A DNA stretch of 50,093 bases from Candidatus Poribacteria bacterium (lineage in GTDB: Bacteria; Poribacteria; WGA-4E; WGA-3G): NCBI GenBank assembly GCA_022819945.1, contig JAJEGI010000061.1:1-50093 (forward strand), in the 5' to 3' direction. Positions 31,392 to 40,445 of the stretch are shown piece by piece. Position 1 is the first letter of the stretch, and each line of letters starts with the position of its first letter. The translations under genes and the position numbers were made by a program. A model generated the notes under the pieces. That model was given only the letters and a program-made list of their open reading frames with translations. It had not been told where the DNA came from and made no database searches.

Positions 31392-33578
31392 TTATCCTGC
31401 CTGAAATGCATCATAAATCTGTCGTGCTTTGTCTTCAACATCCCTTAAGTAAGTTTGACCTATTTGTTCCTCGTAAAGTTCGGTCAAGTCGCCACTTGCT
31501 TCCCCGAAAGTTTTGGCAAACTTTCGACACTCGTCCTTATCTGCCCCGGAGGCATAGGCTTTCGTCTTCGCATCTGTCCCAGATTTTCGGACTTCAACGA
31601 ACTTATCCCGAAACCTGAGATAACTGCCATCACCGACAAATTGGACATCCTCAAGTGCCGTGAAATCCAAACTCGGCAGCGCGTCTGAAAGAATTGCGCG
31701 CGCTTGCTCCAAGTCTATTTTGCCATCGCGAAGGGCAATAGCGATGCCGAGAAAAAACAGGTCGTTTTTGTCGCGTTTTGCCTCGCCTTCACGCTTCGCT
31801 GCACGGAGTTTCTCAGGATTCGGCTCAGATTCGTTGTAATAAGTAATGTCTTCTCTGACATCGCACGTAGCCGTAATTTGACTCTCTATAAAAACGGTAG
31901 CGAGATAATCAGACAAGGGTATATTCGTTTGCTTGCAGTGCGCTGCGAGTGCGGTAACCAACACCATAGATTCGCCTGCTGATTTCTCACGCATCGCGAT
32001 AGCAGTGCGACCGCCTTGGCTTTGAATCAGTGCTTCAGGACCGGTAATCATTCCGCCACTCTCTTCACCCGCAAAAATCAGTCGAGGTTGGACCCCAAGC
32101 GAAATCGTTTCACCGTAGACATCTTGGACAATGACCGGCGCGTCTGGTGTGTCTGCAAGCTGCCGTTCAATCTTCTTCATAATTGCAGCGATTTCTTTAA
32201 AACCGACCGGCACGTTAATAACCTCAACATCGTTCGCGGCACCCCACTGATCCCAAGCAAGTGCGGAGGGAGTCGTCTTTATCATGAACCGCGGATGATC
32301 CTCCCAGAGTCCGGAAGTTTTGAGTTGCTTCGCATAAAAGTCCATCAACATAAGAAACGCCTGATTCGGCGTATAAATCGTCAAGAGTCTGTTATCACCA
32401 AGGTCAAGAAAGTCGACACCGAGGTGTTCCAGTGTTTCTGCCCGCGATGCGTCCTCTATCTCACAAACGATAAGTCGATCGCCATCCGGGTCTGTCGCTT
32501 CAATGATTGTGCCGACGGGTTGTGCCTTGAGTTTCGTTGCATAATCTGTGGATTTGACGACATCAAGGATACTAAAATCACAGCCGAGGTCGTAAAATTC
32601 AGCCTCACTGGTCTTCGGGTTCCGATCCAGTTTTCCGATGTTGTGATAGAGTGGATCTGCCTCGATGTGGAGCCAGCGGACAGAATTGGCGATGCCTAAA
32701 CGTTCAAAGATCGCACGCATCGGACGATACATACATCCACCGACACAATCCACAACGATTGGCGGTTTCGCTTTCCGAATGAGGTTAAGATTGGCATCTG
32801 TAGCAACACCGCTTTTGAGATAACCGACATAAAGTTGCACGCCGTCATGAAGTTCATCGAGTCTTTCAAAATCTATGTGTGCGTCGGTGACCGCACTGAA
32901 TTGAATCGGGTATCCGTCTGTTTCAGCGGTTTTGAGAATTTCTTCAATTTTGTTGACGAACCGCATGGATTCTTCGGGCAGGTATTGACTGCCTTGATTG
33001 TTAAGGTCTTTGGTCGCATTTTTGGTGCTGACGGAGTGGCTTGATGTGACATGCTCGCCACCATCGAGATCAAGCATAAAAATCAGAAACGATGCCATCC
33101 AGATAGGCAGCGTACCAAACCCTTTTGGTACATACGTGCGAATCCCTTGTGCCGCTTGGATTCGAGCGATATACTCAACGTACTTCTGCGAATTGTAGCG
33201 CACTTCGCATCCCGCAAGTTTCTCAACCAACTTTCCATCTGCGGTTTCGTTCGCGACGAGACTTTTCCCGAGTGTTGCCAAGATAATCCCGATCTGGTTA
33301 ATCGGAAAACGGGTATCCCACGGGTATAAGATATTCTGTGGCCCCCGGATGCCAGCGGTCGAGACTTGTGCTTCCTTCGCGTAGTTACGAAACCATTCCC
33401 AGAGATTCAAACGCTCAATCAGTTCCCTATTGAGATGAAATGTGAACGCCTCTGGTACGTCCTGCGGAAAAAGGGGGGTTTTGATAGACTCCGGCGTATT
33501 TTGTTCAACAACAGCGAAGAGTTGTTGCTCGGTGAAGTCCCGCTTATGCTGATAGTTTTCGTCAACCCTGATAATCAT
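31392..33578 (-). CDS. Phosphoglucomutase/phosphomannomutase superfamily protein
   Basis: A 728-residue alpha-D-phosphohexomutase. I choose the ATG at 33576-33578 because GGAG lies seven bases upstream; the in-frame ATG at 33596 would contain it. Key elements are the phosphoserine loop TSSHS (178-182, Ser180), the metal loop DPDGDR (363-368) and the sugar loop GEESGG (504-509), in the correct order. The protein is about 200 residues longer than usual, mostly at the N-terminus and between loops. It probably interconverts hexose 1- and 6-phosphates, but the N-terminal extension and the SHS rather than SHN loop leave the substrate open. A dispersed repeat copy ends 84 bases upstream. Confidence 0.85.
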   Translation of the reverse strand: MIIRVDENYQHKRDFTEQQLFAVVEQNTPESIKTPLFPQDVPEAFTFHLNRELIERLNLWEWFRNYAKEAQVSTAGIRGPQNILYPWDTRFPINQIGIILATLGKSLVANETADGKLVEKLAGCEVRYNSQKYVEYIARIQAAQGIRTYVPKGFGTLPIWMASFLIFMLDLDGGEHVTSSHSVSTKNATKDLNNQGSQYLPEESMRFVNKIEEILKTAETDGYPIQFSAVTDAHIDFERLDELHDGVQLYVGYLKSGVATDANLNLIRKAKPPIVVDCVGGCMYRPMRAIFERLGIANSVRWLHIEADPLYHNIGKLDRNPKTSEAEFYDLGCDFSILDVVKSTDYATKLKAQPVGTIIEATDPDGDRLIVCEIEDASRAETLEHLGVDFLDLGDNRLLTIYTPNQAFLMLMDFYAKQLKTSGLWEDHPRFMIKTTPSALAWDQWGAANDVEVINVPVGFKEIAAIMKKIERQLADTPDAPVIVQDVYGETISLGVQPRLIFAGEESGGMITGPEALIQSQGGRTAIAMREKSAGESMVLVTALAAHCKQTNIPLSDYLATVFIESQITATCDVREDITYYNESEPNPEKLRAAKREGEAKRDKNDLFFLGIAIALRDGKIDLEQARAILSDALPSLDFTALEDVQFVGDGSYLRFRDKFVEVRKSGTDAKTKAYASGADKDECRKFAKTFGEASGDLTELYEEQIGQTYLRDVEDKARQIYDAFQAG

Positions 33579-33661
33579 CAACGCGCTCCATGACATGATA
33601 GAAATTTCATCGTTATCTTATCACATTTACAGATTTCTTTCAAATCTGAATCGCAGATTTT

Positions 33662-33890
33662 CGCAGAGCCATTCAGTTTTGGTTTTCTGTCGGTTATATG
33701 GATAAATCGGGATACCGAAAAATGGTGTAAAATTTCATAGTTTTCATAGCAAATCAAGAATGCTATGAATTTTATGAAGTACCGTAAACCTAATCGACGA
33801 CTGGATTTTTGGCTGTTTTCGTAGCTGGCTCGTTAAAAGCTGCTATGAAATTTGCTATGAAATTTTATATAGCCATCGGTTTCCGTCAGC
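33662..33890 (-). repeat. Dispersed intergenic repeat, copy B
   Basis: The reverse complement aligns along its full length with 6449-6656, with two small insertions near one end (one duplicates the word AATTTCATAGCA). The central hairpin is intact: TTCATAGCA (33743-33751) and TGCTATGAA (33761-33769). Relative to the minus-strand phosphohexomutase it has the same orientation and distance (84 bases) that copy A has to the isomerase-like gene. Confidence 0.85.
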
Positions 33891-33967
33891 AAAGATAGGT
33901 GCGATCTCCAAATCCCAATACACCGCGGTGGAAGCACTCTCCGAATTGTGCCTGCTTCGACGCTGTG

Positions 33968-34037
33968 TGACGTTAATGTGACGTTATAAACGTCATATAT
34001 GACGTGCAGAACCCACGTGTGACGCGGAATGTGACGT
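33968..34037. repeat. Phased TGACGT motif array
   Basis: TGACGT or its complement occurs at 33968, 33979, 33990 (inverted), 34000 and 34032, with a partial TGACG at 34020. The spacing is 10-12 bases or a multiple. TGACGTTATAAACGTCA (33979-33995) is a perfect dyad with 7-bp arms. It lies between the restriction-modification stop and dispersed repeat copy B. Confidence 0.65.
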
Positions 34038-34067
34038 GAATTTGCATTTTTTTTACAACAACAGACT

Positions 34068-37000
34068 CTATTCTGCATCTCCAATTGAGAATTGAACAGC
34101 TTTTTGTTCCTCCGCTTCCAATCCATATAGGTTATAGACTAACCTATTAATTTTTCGTTCTTTTTCTGGATTGCCCTGCTTCGCTTCCATAATCTGCTCT
34201 GCTAATTCAATAATAGGTTGTTGTTCTTTTCGCGTTACAATAGGTATTGGTATCTTGCCAATATAATGGCAGTCAAGATTCATGCTTCTGACAGCGGAAG
34301 CAAAAATAAACTTGTGGGCATACCAGTTTATCAATTCTGAATTCAGGAGAGCCGACACAAAGATTAGAGAGATATTTTGTGCGGTAAGAACAGTGTTCAT
34401 TACAGTATCTACACTTAATACGTCACCTTTCTGATCGGCTGTTGCCATAATTTTGATGTGTGGTTTTGGTTCCGTAATATGTGCTATGATCCGTTGTGAG
34501 ATTACCTTGGGTTGCTGTAAAAATTCAACTCTTTCATTACGGGAATCTGAATCTTCAGGGGGCTCCAAATCTTCGGCGTTTACAAAACCCTTGATCCCTT
34601 TCGTCCCGTAGCGAACGATTTGTTTCCCCCCAACTACTGGAACATCACCGGATTCACTTAGCTTGCTTTGCCACGGTAAACCCCTCTTTGTATCAGAAAT
34701 GTTTCGCATCAATGTTCCAATTTGCTTTACCTTTAAACCGATTTGAATCTCTTCAGACGAAACATCGCATATCCACGTTTGAAATTGTCGCGAATCGGCA
34801 TGACCTATCTCCGTTTTATTGCTCAAGGTCTCGTCGACAAATTGATATGCTTCATAAAAATTTTCTGTATAGCAGGCATCATAGATGAAAATGACCTGCT
34901 CCAGTTTGACCCCTTTAAAAGCCTCTCTGACGTCAACTAAGATCCGGGTTTTTCCCAACAATGCGAAAAACAGCGTCTGCCAACTTTCGACAAATAAGAG
35001 TGACTTTGGCACGATAAAAGCGAGCAGCCCATCTGATTTCATCAAACGGTTTTTAGCAAGGTCTATGAAAAACGCAGCACTATTGTTATTTTTTCCGGTA
35101 TCTGTCACAATCGCCTTCAGGTGTTTTTTTTCGTGAGCGGTAAGTTTCGCTCCGTACGGTGGATTCCCCACGATTGCGTCAAAACCTGGGTTTTCCAGTT
35201 CATTTCCGAGTTCATCGCGAAAGACTTCTGGGAATTCAATCTCCCAATGGAAATAGCGATAGTTTTCCGCTAATTGTTGTGCTTCCTGATAACCTTGCGT
35301 GTTGGAAAAGTCTGCCGCCTGTCCCGATTTCAGAGCATTGAGTATGTTATGGTAATTACTGCGTTTGATTTCATTGCCAAAATAGACACTCAACCAGAGA
35401 TTCGCAACTTTCCTGTGTTGATCGAGTGTCTGCTGTGCGTGTTCCAGTTCTTGCTCCATAACGTGAATATTGTTAACAGTTGTACTCTCCATACTATCAA
35501 TCACGAGATAGTGTCCGACTGCTTCAGAAACAGTATCGGTGAACCCGAAATCCATATTGAAAATAGGTTGGTCTGTTTCTTGAGAACGGCGAGACACCTT
35601 GCGTACGGGTAAATTCGCAAGGTTCGCGACATTTGCCCCGATCAATGAATTACCACATCGGATATGGTGATCCAAAAACGAAAGCGGTTTACCTTTTGCC
35701 ACTGTGTGAAGCCAGAGAGATACTTTCGCTAACTCCACTGCCATCGGGTTTTTGTCTACACCATAGATACACGTTTCGACGACGCGTCTGCGCCAATAGG
35801 CGATTTCTGTGTCAACGTCGCGAGTTTGCAAGGGTGGTGTGTCAGGATGTGTTACCAATTCCAATGCCAAGTGATCAATCACGCCAATAAGGAAATGCCC
35901 ACTTCCCATAGCGGGGTCTAAGACCTTAAGCCTTAAAATTTCTTCAAACTGCTTTCGCTTGCAGAGAGGACTTAGGGCATTTTCAACCATCGAACGTACA
36001 ATCGCATCAGAGGTATAATAACTACCACTTGCCTTTTTAGCATTTTTATTCTTCTTTAGTTTGATTCTTTCAGTTTGATTCTCCACAGTCGGCTTATATT
36101 CAAGCAGCCCTTCATAAACATTGCCCAGATGCTGAATCGCCAAATCTTGATAAGCGATCCGTTCTCGCTCTTTCGTCCGAGTTAATGTGTCTATGACCTC
36201 AGCGAGAGATCGGTTCCCAATTTTCTTCTCTACGAGAAATCGATGACGTTTTGGGTTGAAAAGACCGCCATTATATTGCGGGATACTTTCTTCCCACCCT
36301 TTGTCGATGAGCGTAAACAAGGTTTGGAGTCGATTCCAGTCATCATTCCGTAAATCAGAAACTACGGATTGTTTGTCTAACCGGCTATGTATCTCAGTAG
36401 CGAGTGCCTCCAAACTGTATTGGGTCTGATATTCAGGATTCTCAAGTGGCAGGAGTCCACGACTTTCAGCGTATAGCACAAACAGCAAGCGATACAGCAG
36501 AATAAGGCTGCTTTCATGTATTTTCTTTATATCGGCAGTGGAGGTCGTTAAATTGTTTCCTTGATAGTTTAAAAATCCGTTGATGAGCTCCTCCAACGCC
36601 AAATATATCTTCTCTCCAAGATCATCTGAAACTGAAACCGTATAACGGATACTGCCTGATAACATATCATCCAGAAAAGAGAGATTGGAAGTATCTGGAA
36701 CGAATGCCTCACTCCGAAAAAGATAATAGAAATAACGAAATGCGTCTATATCTTCATCGGTTAGTATCTTTTCAAGGTTAACTTGATAAAAACTATCCAA
36801 CTTATAACTTGTGTCGCGATGATAGAGCCTCCACAATTTTCCACTCGTCAGAATTCCCCATGTGAGTTCTGATGTGCGAATATAGTAATCAATCTGATGG
36901 CTTGGATTGTTATTGGAAAACGGGTCTCCGCTCCCCACTAATTTTTTGTCAAGGTTTCTGTTCCAGGCCTTAGCATCGCCGACGGCGATTGCTGTGTTGA

Positions 37001-37322
37001 AAAAAGCATCTGTATTAATCCGCGGATGTGCTTCATTCAATGCCTCTTGGTCCGCGAAAAAGGCATAATCTGGTCGCTTTGGACCTAAGGATGTTCGTAG
37101 TAGGGGTTGCACTTCAAAAACATGTCCGAGGCATCTCAGCACTGGCCGGATGAACTGTTCTTCTGTTTGTGCTTCATTCAGGTTCTCTACAAATTCAGCT
37201 ACAGAGATATAAAGTTGTTTAATCTGCGCGTAGACAGATTCCAAGGTCCCTGATGCCTGATCGTTCACGACCTTCTCAAGATGATAACTGGAAAATAAAG
37301 CATTGTTAAAGGATGGTGTCAT
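34068..37322 (-). CDS. Single-polypeptide restriction-modification enzyme (Eco57I/type IIG-like)
   Basis: A 1084-residue protein that fuses nuclease, N6-adenine methyltransferase and specificity parts. A PD-(D/E)xK-like nuclease signature is visible at the N-terminus (Pro84-Asp85, then GDAK with Asp116 and Lys118). The methyltransferase has SAM motif I in LDPAMGSGHFLIG (Asp469) and catalytic NPPYG (Asn720). The last 250 residues, with IPIPIVTRKEQQPIIELAEQI, resemble the target-recognition domain of TaqI/Eco57I enzymes. No separate methylase, specificity gene or controller lies beside it. The gene is flanked by repeats and looks richer in A/T than its neighbours, so horizontal gain is likely. 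The ribosome site is weak. Confidence 0.88.
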   Translation of the reverse strand: MTPSFNNALFSSYHLEKVVNDQASGTLESVYAQIKQLYISVAEFVENLNEAQTEEQFIRPVLRCLGHVFEVQPLLRTSLGPKRPDYAFFADQEALNEAHPRINTDAFFNTAIAVGDAKAWNRNLDKKLVGSGDPFSNNNPSHQIDYYIRTSELTWGILTSGKLWRLYHRDTSYKLDSFYQVNLEKILTDEDIDAFRYFYYLFRSEAFVPDTSNLSFLDDMLSGSIRYTVSVSDDLGEKIYLALEELINGFLNYQGNNLTTSTADIKKIHESSLILLYRLLFVLYAESRGLLPLENPEYQTQYSLEALATEIHSRLDKQSVVSDLRNDDWNRLQTLFTLIDKGWEESIPQYNGGLFNPKRHRFLVEKKIGNRSLAEVIDTLTRTKERERIAYQDLAIQHLGNVYEGLLEYKPTVENQTERIKLKKNKNAKKASGSYYTSDAIVRSMVENALSPLCKRKQFEEILRLKVLDPAMGSGHFLIGVIDHLALELVTHPDTPPLQTRDVDTEIAYWRRRVVETCIYGVDKNPMAVELAKVSLWLHTVAKGKPLSFLDHHIRCGNSLIGANVANLANLPVRKVSRRSQETDQPIFNMDFGFTDTVSEAVGHYLVIDSMESTTVNNIHVMEQELEHAQQTLDQHRKVANLWLSVYFGNEIKRSNYHNILNALKSGQAADFSNTQGYQEAQQLAENYRYFHWEIEFPEVFRDELGNELENPGFDAIVGNPPYGAKLTAHEKKHLKAIVTDTGKNNNSAAFFIDLAKNRLMKSDGLLAFIVPKSLLFVESWQTLFFALLGKTRILVDVREAFKGVKLEQVIFIYDACYTENFYEAYQFVDETLSNKTEIGHADSRQFQTWICDVSSEEIQIGLKVKQIGTLMRNISDTKRGLPWQSKLSESGDVPVVGGKQIVRYGTKGIKGFVNAEDLEPPEDSDSRNERVEFLQQPKVISQRIIAHITEPKPHIKIMATADQKGDVLSVDTVMNTVLTAQNISLIFVSALLNSELINWYAHKFIFASAVRSMNLDCHYIGKIPIPIVTRKEQQPIIELAEQIMEAKQGNPEKERKINRLVYNLYGLEAEEQKAVQFSIGDAE

Positions 37323-37594
37323 TTTTGAATGTTGTATGTTAAGTGGTATAAGTTGTTTACTAAGACACCTATCAAACTCACAAAACGAACTGTATTACAA
37401 AAATGTGAGTTTGAAAGAAGGAAGGTGTGAACCAAATAATAATGATAGAGTTGGCAAGATACCTTCTAAACCCTGCTGAATCATTTCTCAACTGTAGCAA
37501 TAATAACAGATAAGAAGAAAAGTCGTCAATAAAAAATGCGGGGTCATTCAATTTTAAGAAATTATTGGGTTTCACGTCTTTTTTTCAAGAATCC

Positions 37595-37647
37595 GGTTCG
37601 GTTGGAATGCACGTCGCATTTGGGCGAGTACGCCGCAAAACCGAACC
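37595..37647. repeat. Intergenic inverted repeat
   Basis: GGTTCGGTT (37595-37603) pairs perfectly with AACCGAACC (37639-37647). The 37323-37803 gap contains no convincing gene; a 65-residue minus-strand frame there lacks a ribosome site. Confidence 0.5.
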
Positions 37648-37719
37648 TACCGGGCCTGGGGGTGAAAATTTGATCGAAAAATGGACAATTGAATGGCTCT
37701 GTTTACTCGAAAAAGATAG

Positions 37720-37747
37720 TTGATTTTCTCCACAATTTTTGTATAAT
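37720..37747 (+). promoter_or_regulatory. Candidate sigma-70 promoter of the TolB-like gene
   Basis: TTGATT (37720-37725) and a perfect TATAAT (37742-37747) are 16 bases apart and 56 bases upstream of the start codon. Confidence 0.6.
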
Positions 37748-37803
37748 TAACCCAAGTTCCGACTTTTTTGTGAATATAGCCGCTATTTTTCAGGAGACCT
37801 TCC

Positions 37804-38820
37804 GTGAAGCATAAAAATTATTTCCTACCTTTCGTAGCAAGTGCAGCCTTGTTGTGTGTGAGCATTTCTTCTGTTTTTGCCAAAGCCCCCGTTACTCCGA
37901 AAATCGTGTTTAGGTCGTCACGTGATGGCAATCGCGAAATTTATATCATGAACCCGGATGGAAGTGGGCAGGTGAGACTCACCCACCACCGTGCTGATGA
38001 TGTCAGGCCGACTTGGTCGCCGACGGGTGAACACATTCTTTTCGCCTCCGATCGCGATCGGTTTCAGCGAAGTTGGGACTTGTATCTCATGGATCCTGAT
38101 GGCAAAAATGTACGGCGAGTGTTCGGCAAATCAAAGGATAGATCTAACGCGGCCTGGTCGCCGGATGGAAAACAGATTGCTTACAGCAGACGAGAACTCG
38201 GAGGAACGTATATTTATATTGGAACAATAGATGGGAAAAAAGAAGAACGCGTGGCAATCGGCAGTAGCCCGGCGTGGTCTCCCGATGGTACTGAGATAGC
38301 CTTCCTCTCTGGATTTGAGAACAAGCAGGTGCAAATTAATATACTTAACGTGCGCACAAAAAAACAGAAAGTGCTTTTTCCACGCGAGGCACAACCTTCA
38401 TGGATAAACGGCGGTTTAGTGTGGTCTTTAACAACGGATAAGCTGGCTTTTTCTTGGAATCAGGAAGCCGACCCGAAAAACATTGACATGGAAACGATCT
38501 ATACGCTAAATAGCGACGGTACCGGGCTTAAACAAATTACAAGCGATGCTGCCCCAAGAGAGACTTTGCCGGTCTGGGCACCCCAAGGAGATGCCCTGCT
38601 GTATAACAAAGTCGATAAGCATAACCGTTTGCAAATCTTCAAAATAGCGTTGGGTAGCGATGTTTCGGAACAACTCACAGATACTTTTATACCAAAGGTA
38701 TTTGGAGAATTCTTTCAAGCAAATAGTCCAGGGGACTGGTTTGATCCAGCATTTGCCCTGCCAGTCGCACCGAAGCCACATTTATTAACGACAATGTGGG
38801 GACAAGTAAAACAGAAATAG
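37804..38820 (+). CDS. Secreted TolB-like beta-propeller protein with C-terminal Trp-Gly motif
   Basis: A 338-residue protein starting at GTG 37804 after AGGAGACC. The signal peptide (FVASAALLCVSISSVFA) is followed by PD40 blades: TWSPTGEHILFAS, AWSPDGKQIAYSR, AWSPDGTEIAFLS, VWSLTTDKLAFSW and VWAPQGDALLYNK. The architecture is the same as the propeller at 5384-6409, but the two are diverged. It ends in HLLTTMWGQVKQK, carrying the C-terminal motif shared with the LamG pair. No catalytic residues are seen. Confidence 0.88.
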   Translation: MKHKNYFLPFVASAALLCVSISSVFAKAPVTPKIVFRSSRDGNREIYIMNPDGSGQVRLTHHRADDVRPTWSPTGEHILFASDRDRFQRSWDLYLMDPDGKNVRRVFGKSKDRSNAAWSPDGKQIAYSRRELGGTYIYIGTIDGKKEERVAIGSSPAWSPDGTEIAFLSGFENKQVQINILNVRTKKQKVLFPREAQPSWINGGLVWSLTTDKLAFSWNQEADPKNIDMETIYTLNSDGTGLKQITSDAAPRETLPVWAPQGDALLYNKVDKHNRLQIFKIALGSDVSEQLTDTFIPKVFGEFFQANSPGDWFDPAFALPVAPKPHLLTTMWGQVKQK

Positions 38821-38833
38821 CACCCTGTAAGTC

Positions 38834-40270
38834 TTATCGCTCCCGTTCTGACACAAGCAGGTCAAACGAATTGCTCTGCCACCCACCTTCCATGACGATG
38901 TTGTCTTTCGTTTCACGCAAACGATCGACCATGCGCGCTTTCATGCGGCGAAGTACATGCTTGTAACCGAGTTGGTTTGCTACATTGTGAAGTTCGTGCG
39001 GATCGCTTTTCATGTCGTAGAGTTCGTCTTCGCTGTATGGATTGTAGACGTATTTCCATGAATCTGTCCGCACCATCCTGACAGTGGCAAGCGTCGGCTC
39101 GTATCCGTGAAATTCAGCGAACACATCATCGGGCCAGTCAGTTACGGTTTCTCCCTTCAAAAGCGGAACGATTGATCTCCCATCAAGATTATTAGGGGTT
39201 TCTGCGCCACCGAGTTCTAAAAATGTGGGCATGAGATCTACAAGATTCACAAATTCATTGCACGTTGTGCCGGGTGACGTCGCGCCGGGCCAACGGATGA
39301 CAAGCGGGATGTGGTGTGTCTCCTCGTACATGTGGAACCCTTTGTTGAAAAGCCGATGGCTGCCGAGCATATCCCCATGATCGGTTGAAAAGATAATGAC
39401 GGTATTTTCTGCCAAACCGTTCGCTTCAAGACAATCGAAGATCCGCTGTACCTGATCGTCAATGAAGGTACAGAATCCCCAATACGCAGCGATGACTTTC
39501 TGCCAATCGGGCCATGTCAGATGGCTGGCGTTCCACCGGAGCATCTCCTTCTGCTGGATGAGCGGTTTGTTGATGAACTGTTCATCGAAGTTGCCCCACC
39601 GTTCAACGGTGTCGGGGTCATACATCGTGTCGTAAGGTGCTGGCACGGCGTAGGGGAAATGGGGGCCGAAGAAATTTGCGGCAATCATAAACGGTTGTTC
39701 GGCATCTGAATAACCGTTGATTAATTCAATCGTTTTATCCGCTGTCCACGCTTCCATGGTACGCTCAACAGGGAGTGGCAGTCTGCCGTAGAAGGGTGCT
39801 TCACCGCCCCATTCAAATGGCTGGACAGCATCCCTATCGATTCGGAAGTCAATCCCGTCATCGCGGAGCCACTGATGCCACTCATTATACGGGTGCCATT
39901 TGTCGTACCCCCAGAACTCGGTGTCGCCTTGCTTCGCGAGGTGCCATTTACCGATACAACTTACGCGATAGCCTGCTTCTGTTAGAAGTTTTGGATATGC
40001 GGGTTTGTCGAGGATCTGGTTTGCAAATACGCCGTTAAAGTTGCCCATGTTTGAGAGCTGTCCGTGGTTGTGGGGATAGAGTCCGGTGAGCAACGATCCG
40101 CGTGCGGGAGAACAGAGTGCTATAGGCGTATAGGCATTGGTGAATCGCATACCTGTTGCGGCGATTTCGTCAACGGCAGGCGTTTGGCAAATAGGCGCAC
40201 CGTTGCAGCCGAGTGAATCGAAACGTTGCTGATCGGTAAGAAGAAAGAGAATGTTGGGTTGTTGTGCCAT
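38834..40270 (-). CDS. Sulfatase (formylglycine-dependent, arylsulfatase A-like)
   Basis: A 478-residue type I sulfatase. The N-terminus NILFLLTDQQRFDSLG has the first metal ligands (Asp13), ALCSPARGSLLTG holds the CxPxR motif whose Cys53 is converted to formylglycine, and STDHGDMLGSH carries the second Asp-His pair. No signal peptide is present, which suggests a cytoplasmic enzyme or non-classical export. It needs a formylglycine-generating enzyme or anSME, not found in this window. The probable substrate is a sulfated sugar, but it cannot be specified. It converges on the TolB-like gene with only 13 bases between stops. Confidence 0.93.
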   Translation of the reverse strand: MAQQPNILFLLTDQQRFDSLGCNGAPICQTPAVDEIAATGMRFTNAYTPIALCSPARGSLLTGLYPHNHGQLSNMGNFNGVFANQILDKPAYPKLLTEAGYRVSCIGKWHLAKQGDTEFWGYDKWHPYNEWHQWLRDDGIDFRIDRDAVQPFEWGGEAPFYGRLPLPVERTMEAWTADKTIELINGYSDAEQPFMIAANFFGPHFPYAVPAPYDTMYDPDTVERWGNFDEQFINKPLIQQKEMLRWNASHLTWPDWQKVIAAYWGFCTFIDDQVQRIFDCLEANGLAENTVIIFSTDHGDMLGSHRLFNKGFHMYEETHHIPLVIRWPGATSPGTTCNEFVNLVDLMPTFLELGGAETPNNLDGRSIVPLLKGETVTDWPDDVFAEFHGYEPTLATVRMVRTDSWKYVYNPYSEDELYDMKSDPHELHNVANQLGYKHVLRRMKARMVDRLRETKDNIVMEGGWQSNSFDLLVSERER

Positions 40271-40395
40271 ATTATCCCTTTTTGGTTGTCTGAGTTAGAA
40301 TTGTGTTAGTAGCAAGATTTGGAAGCATGCTTTGCTTTTTGATAGACGGTGGTTCATTAGCCACGCCACCTTGATTTTGTATCAGACTCACGTTA

Positions 40396-40424
40396 AGTAT
40401 AACCGCTTGCCAAGAAAACGGCAA
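40396..40424 (-). promoter_or_regulatory. Candidate sigma-70 promoter of the sulfatase gene
   Basis: On the minus strand TTGCCG (40419-40424) and TATACT (40396-40401) are 17 bases apart. The leader to the ATG is about 120 bases and contains a GGTGG/CCACC inverted repeat. Confidence 0.5.
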
Positions 40425-40445
40425 CAAAGAAATCGACAGAGGCAT

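Noticed and set aside
33833..34126. 97-residue minus-strand frame over the repeat and TGACGT array
   Set aside because: It begins inside the restriction-modification gene in another frame and is made of repeat DNA.
37378..37575. 65-residue minus-strand frame in the gap before the TolB-like gene
   Set aside because: No ribosome site and a composition expected from AT-rich spacer DNA.
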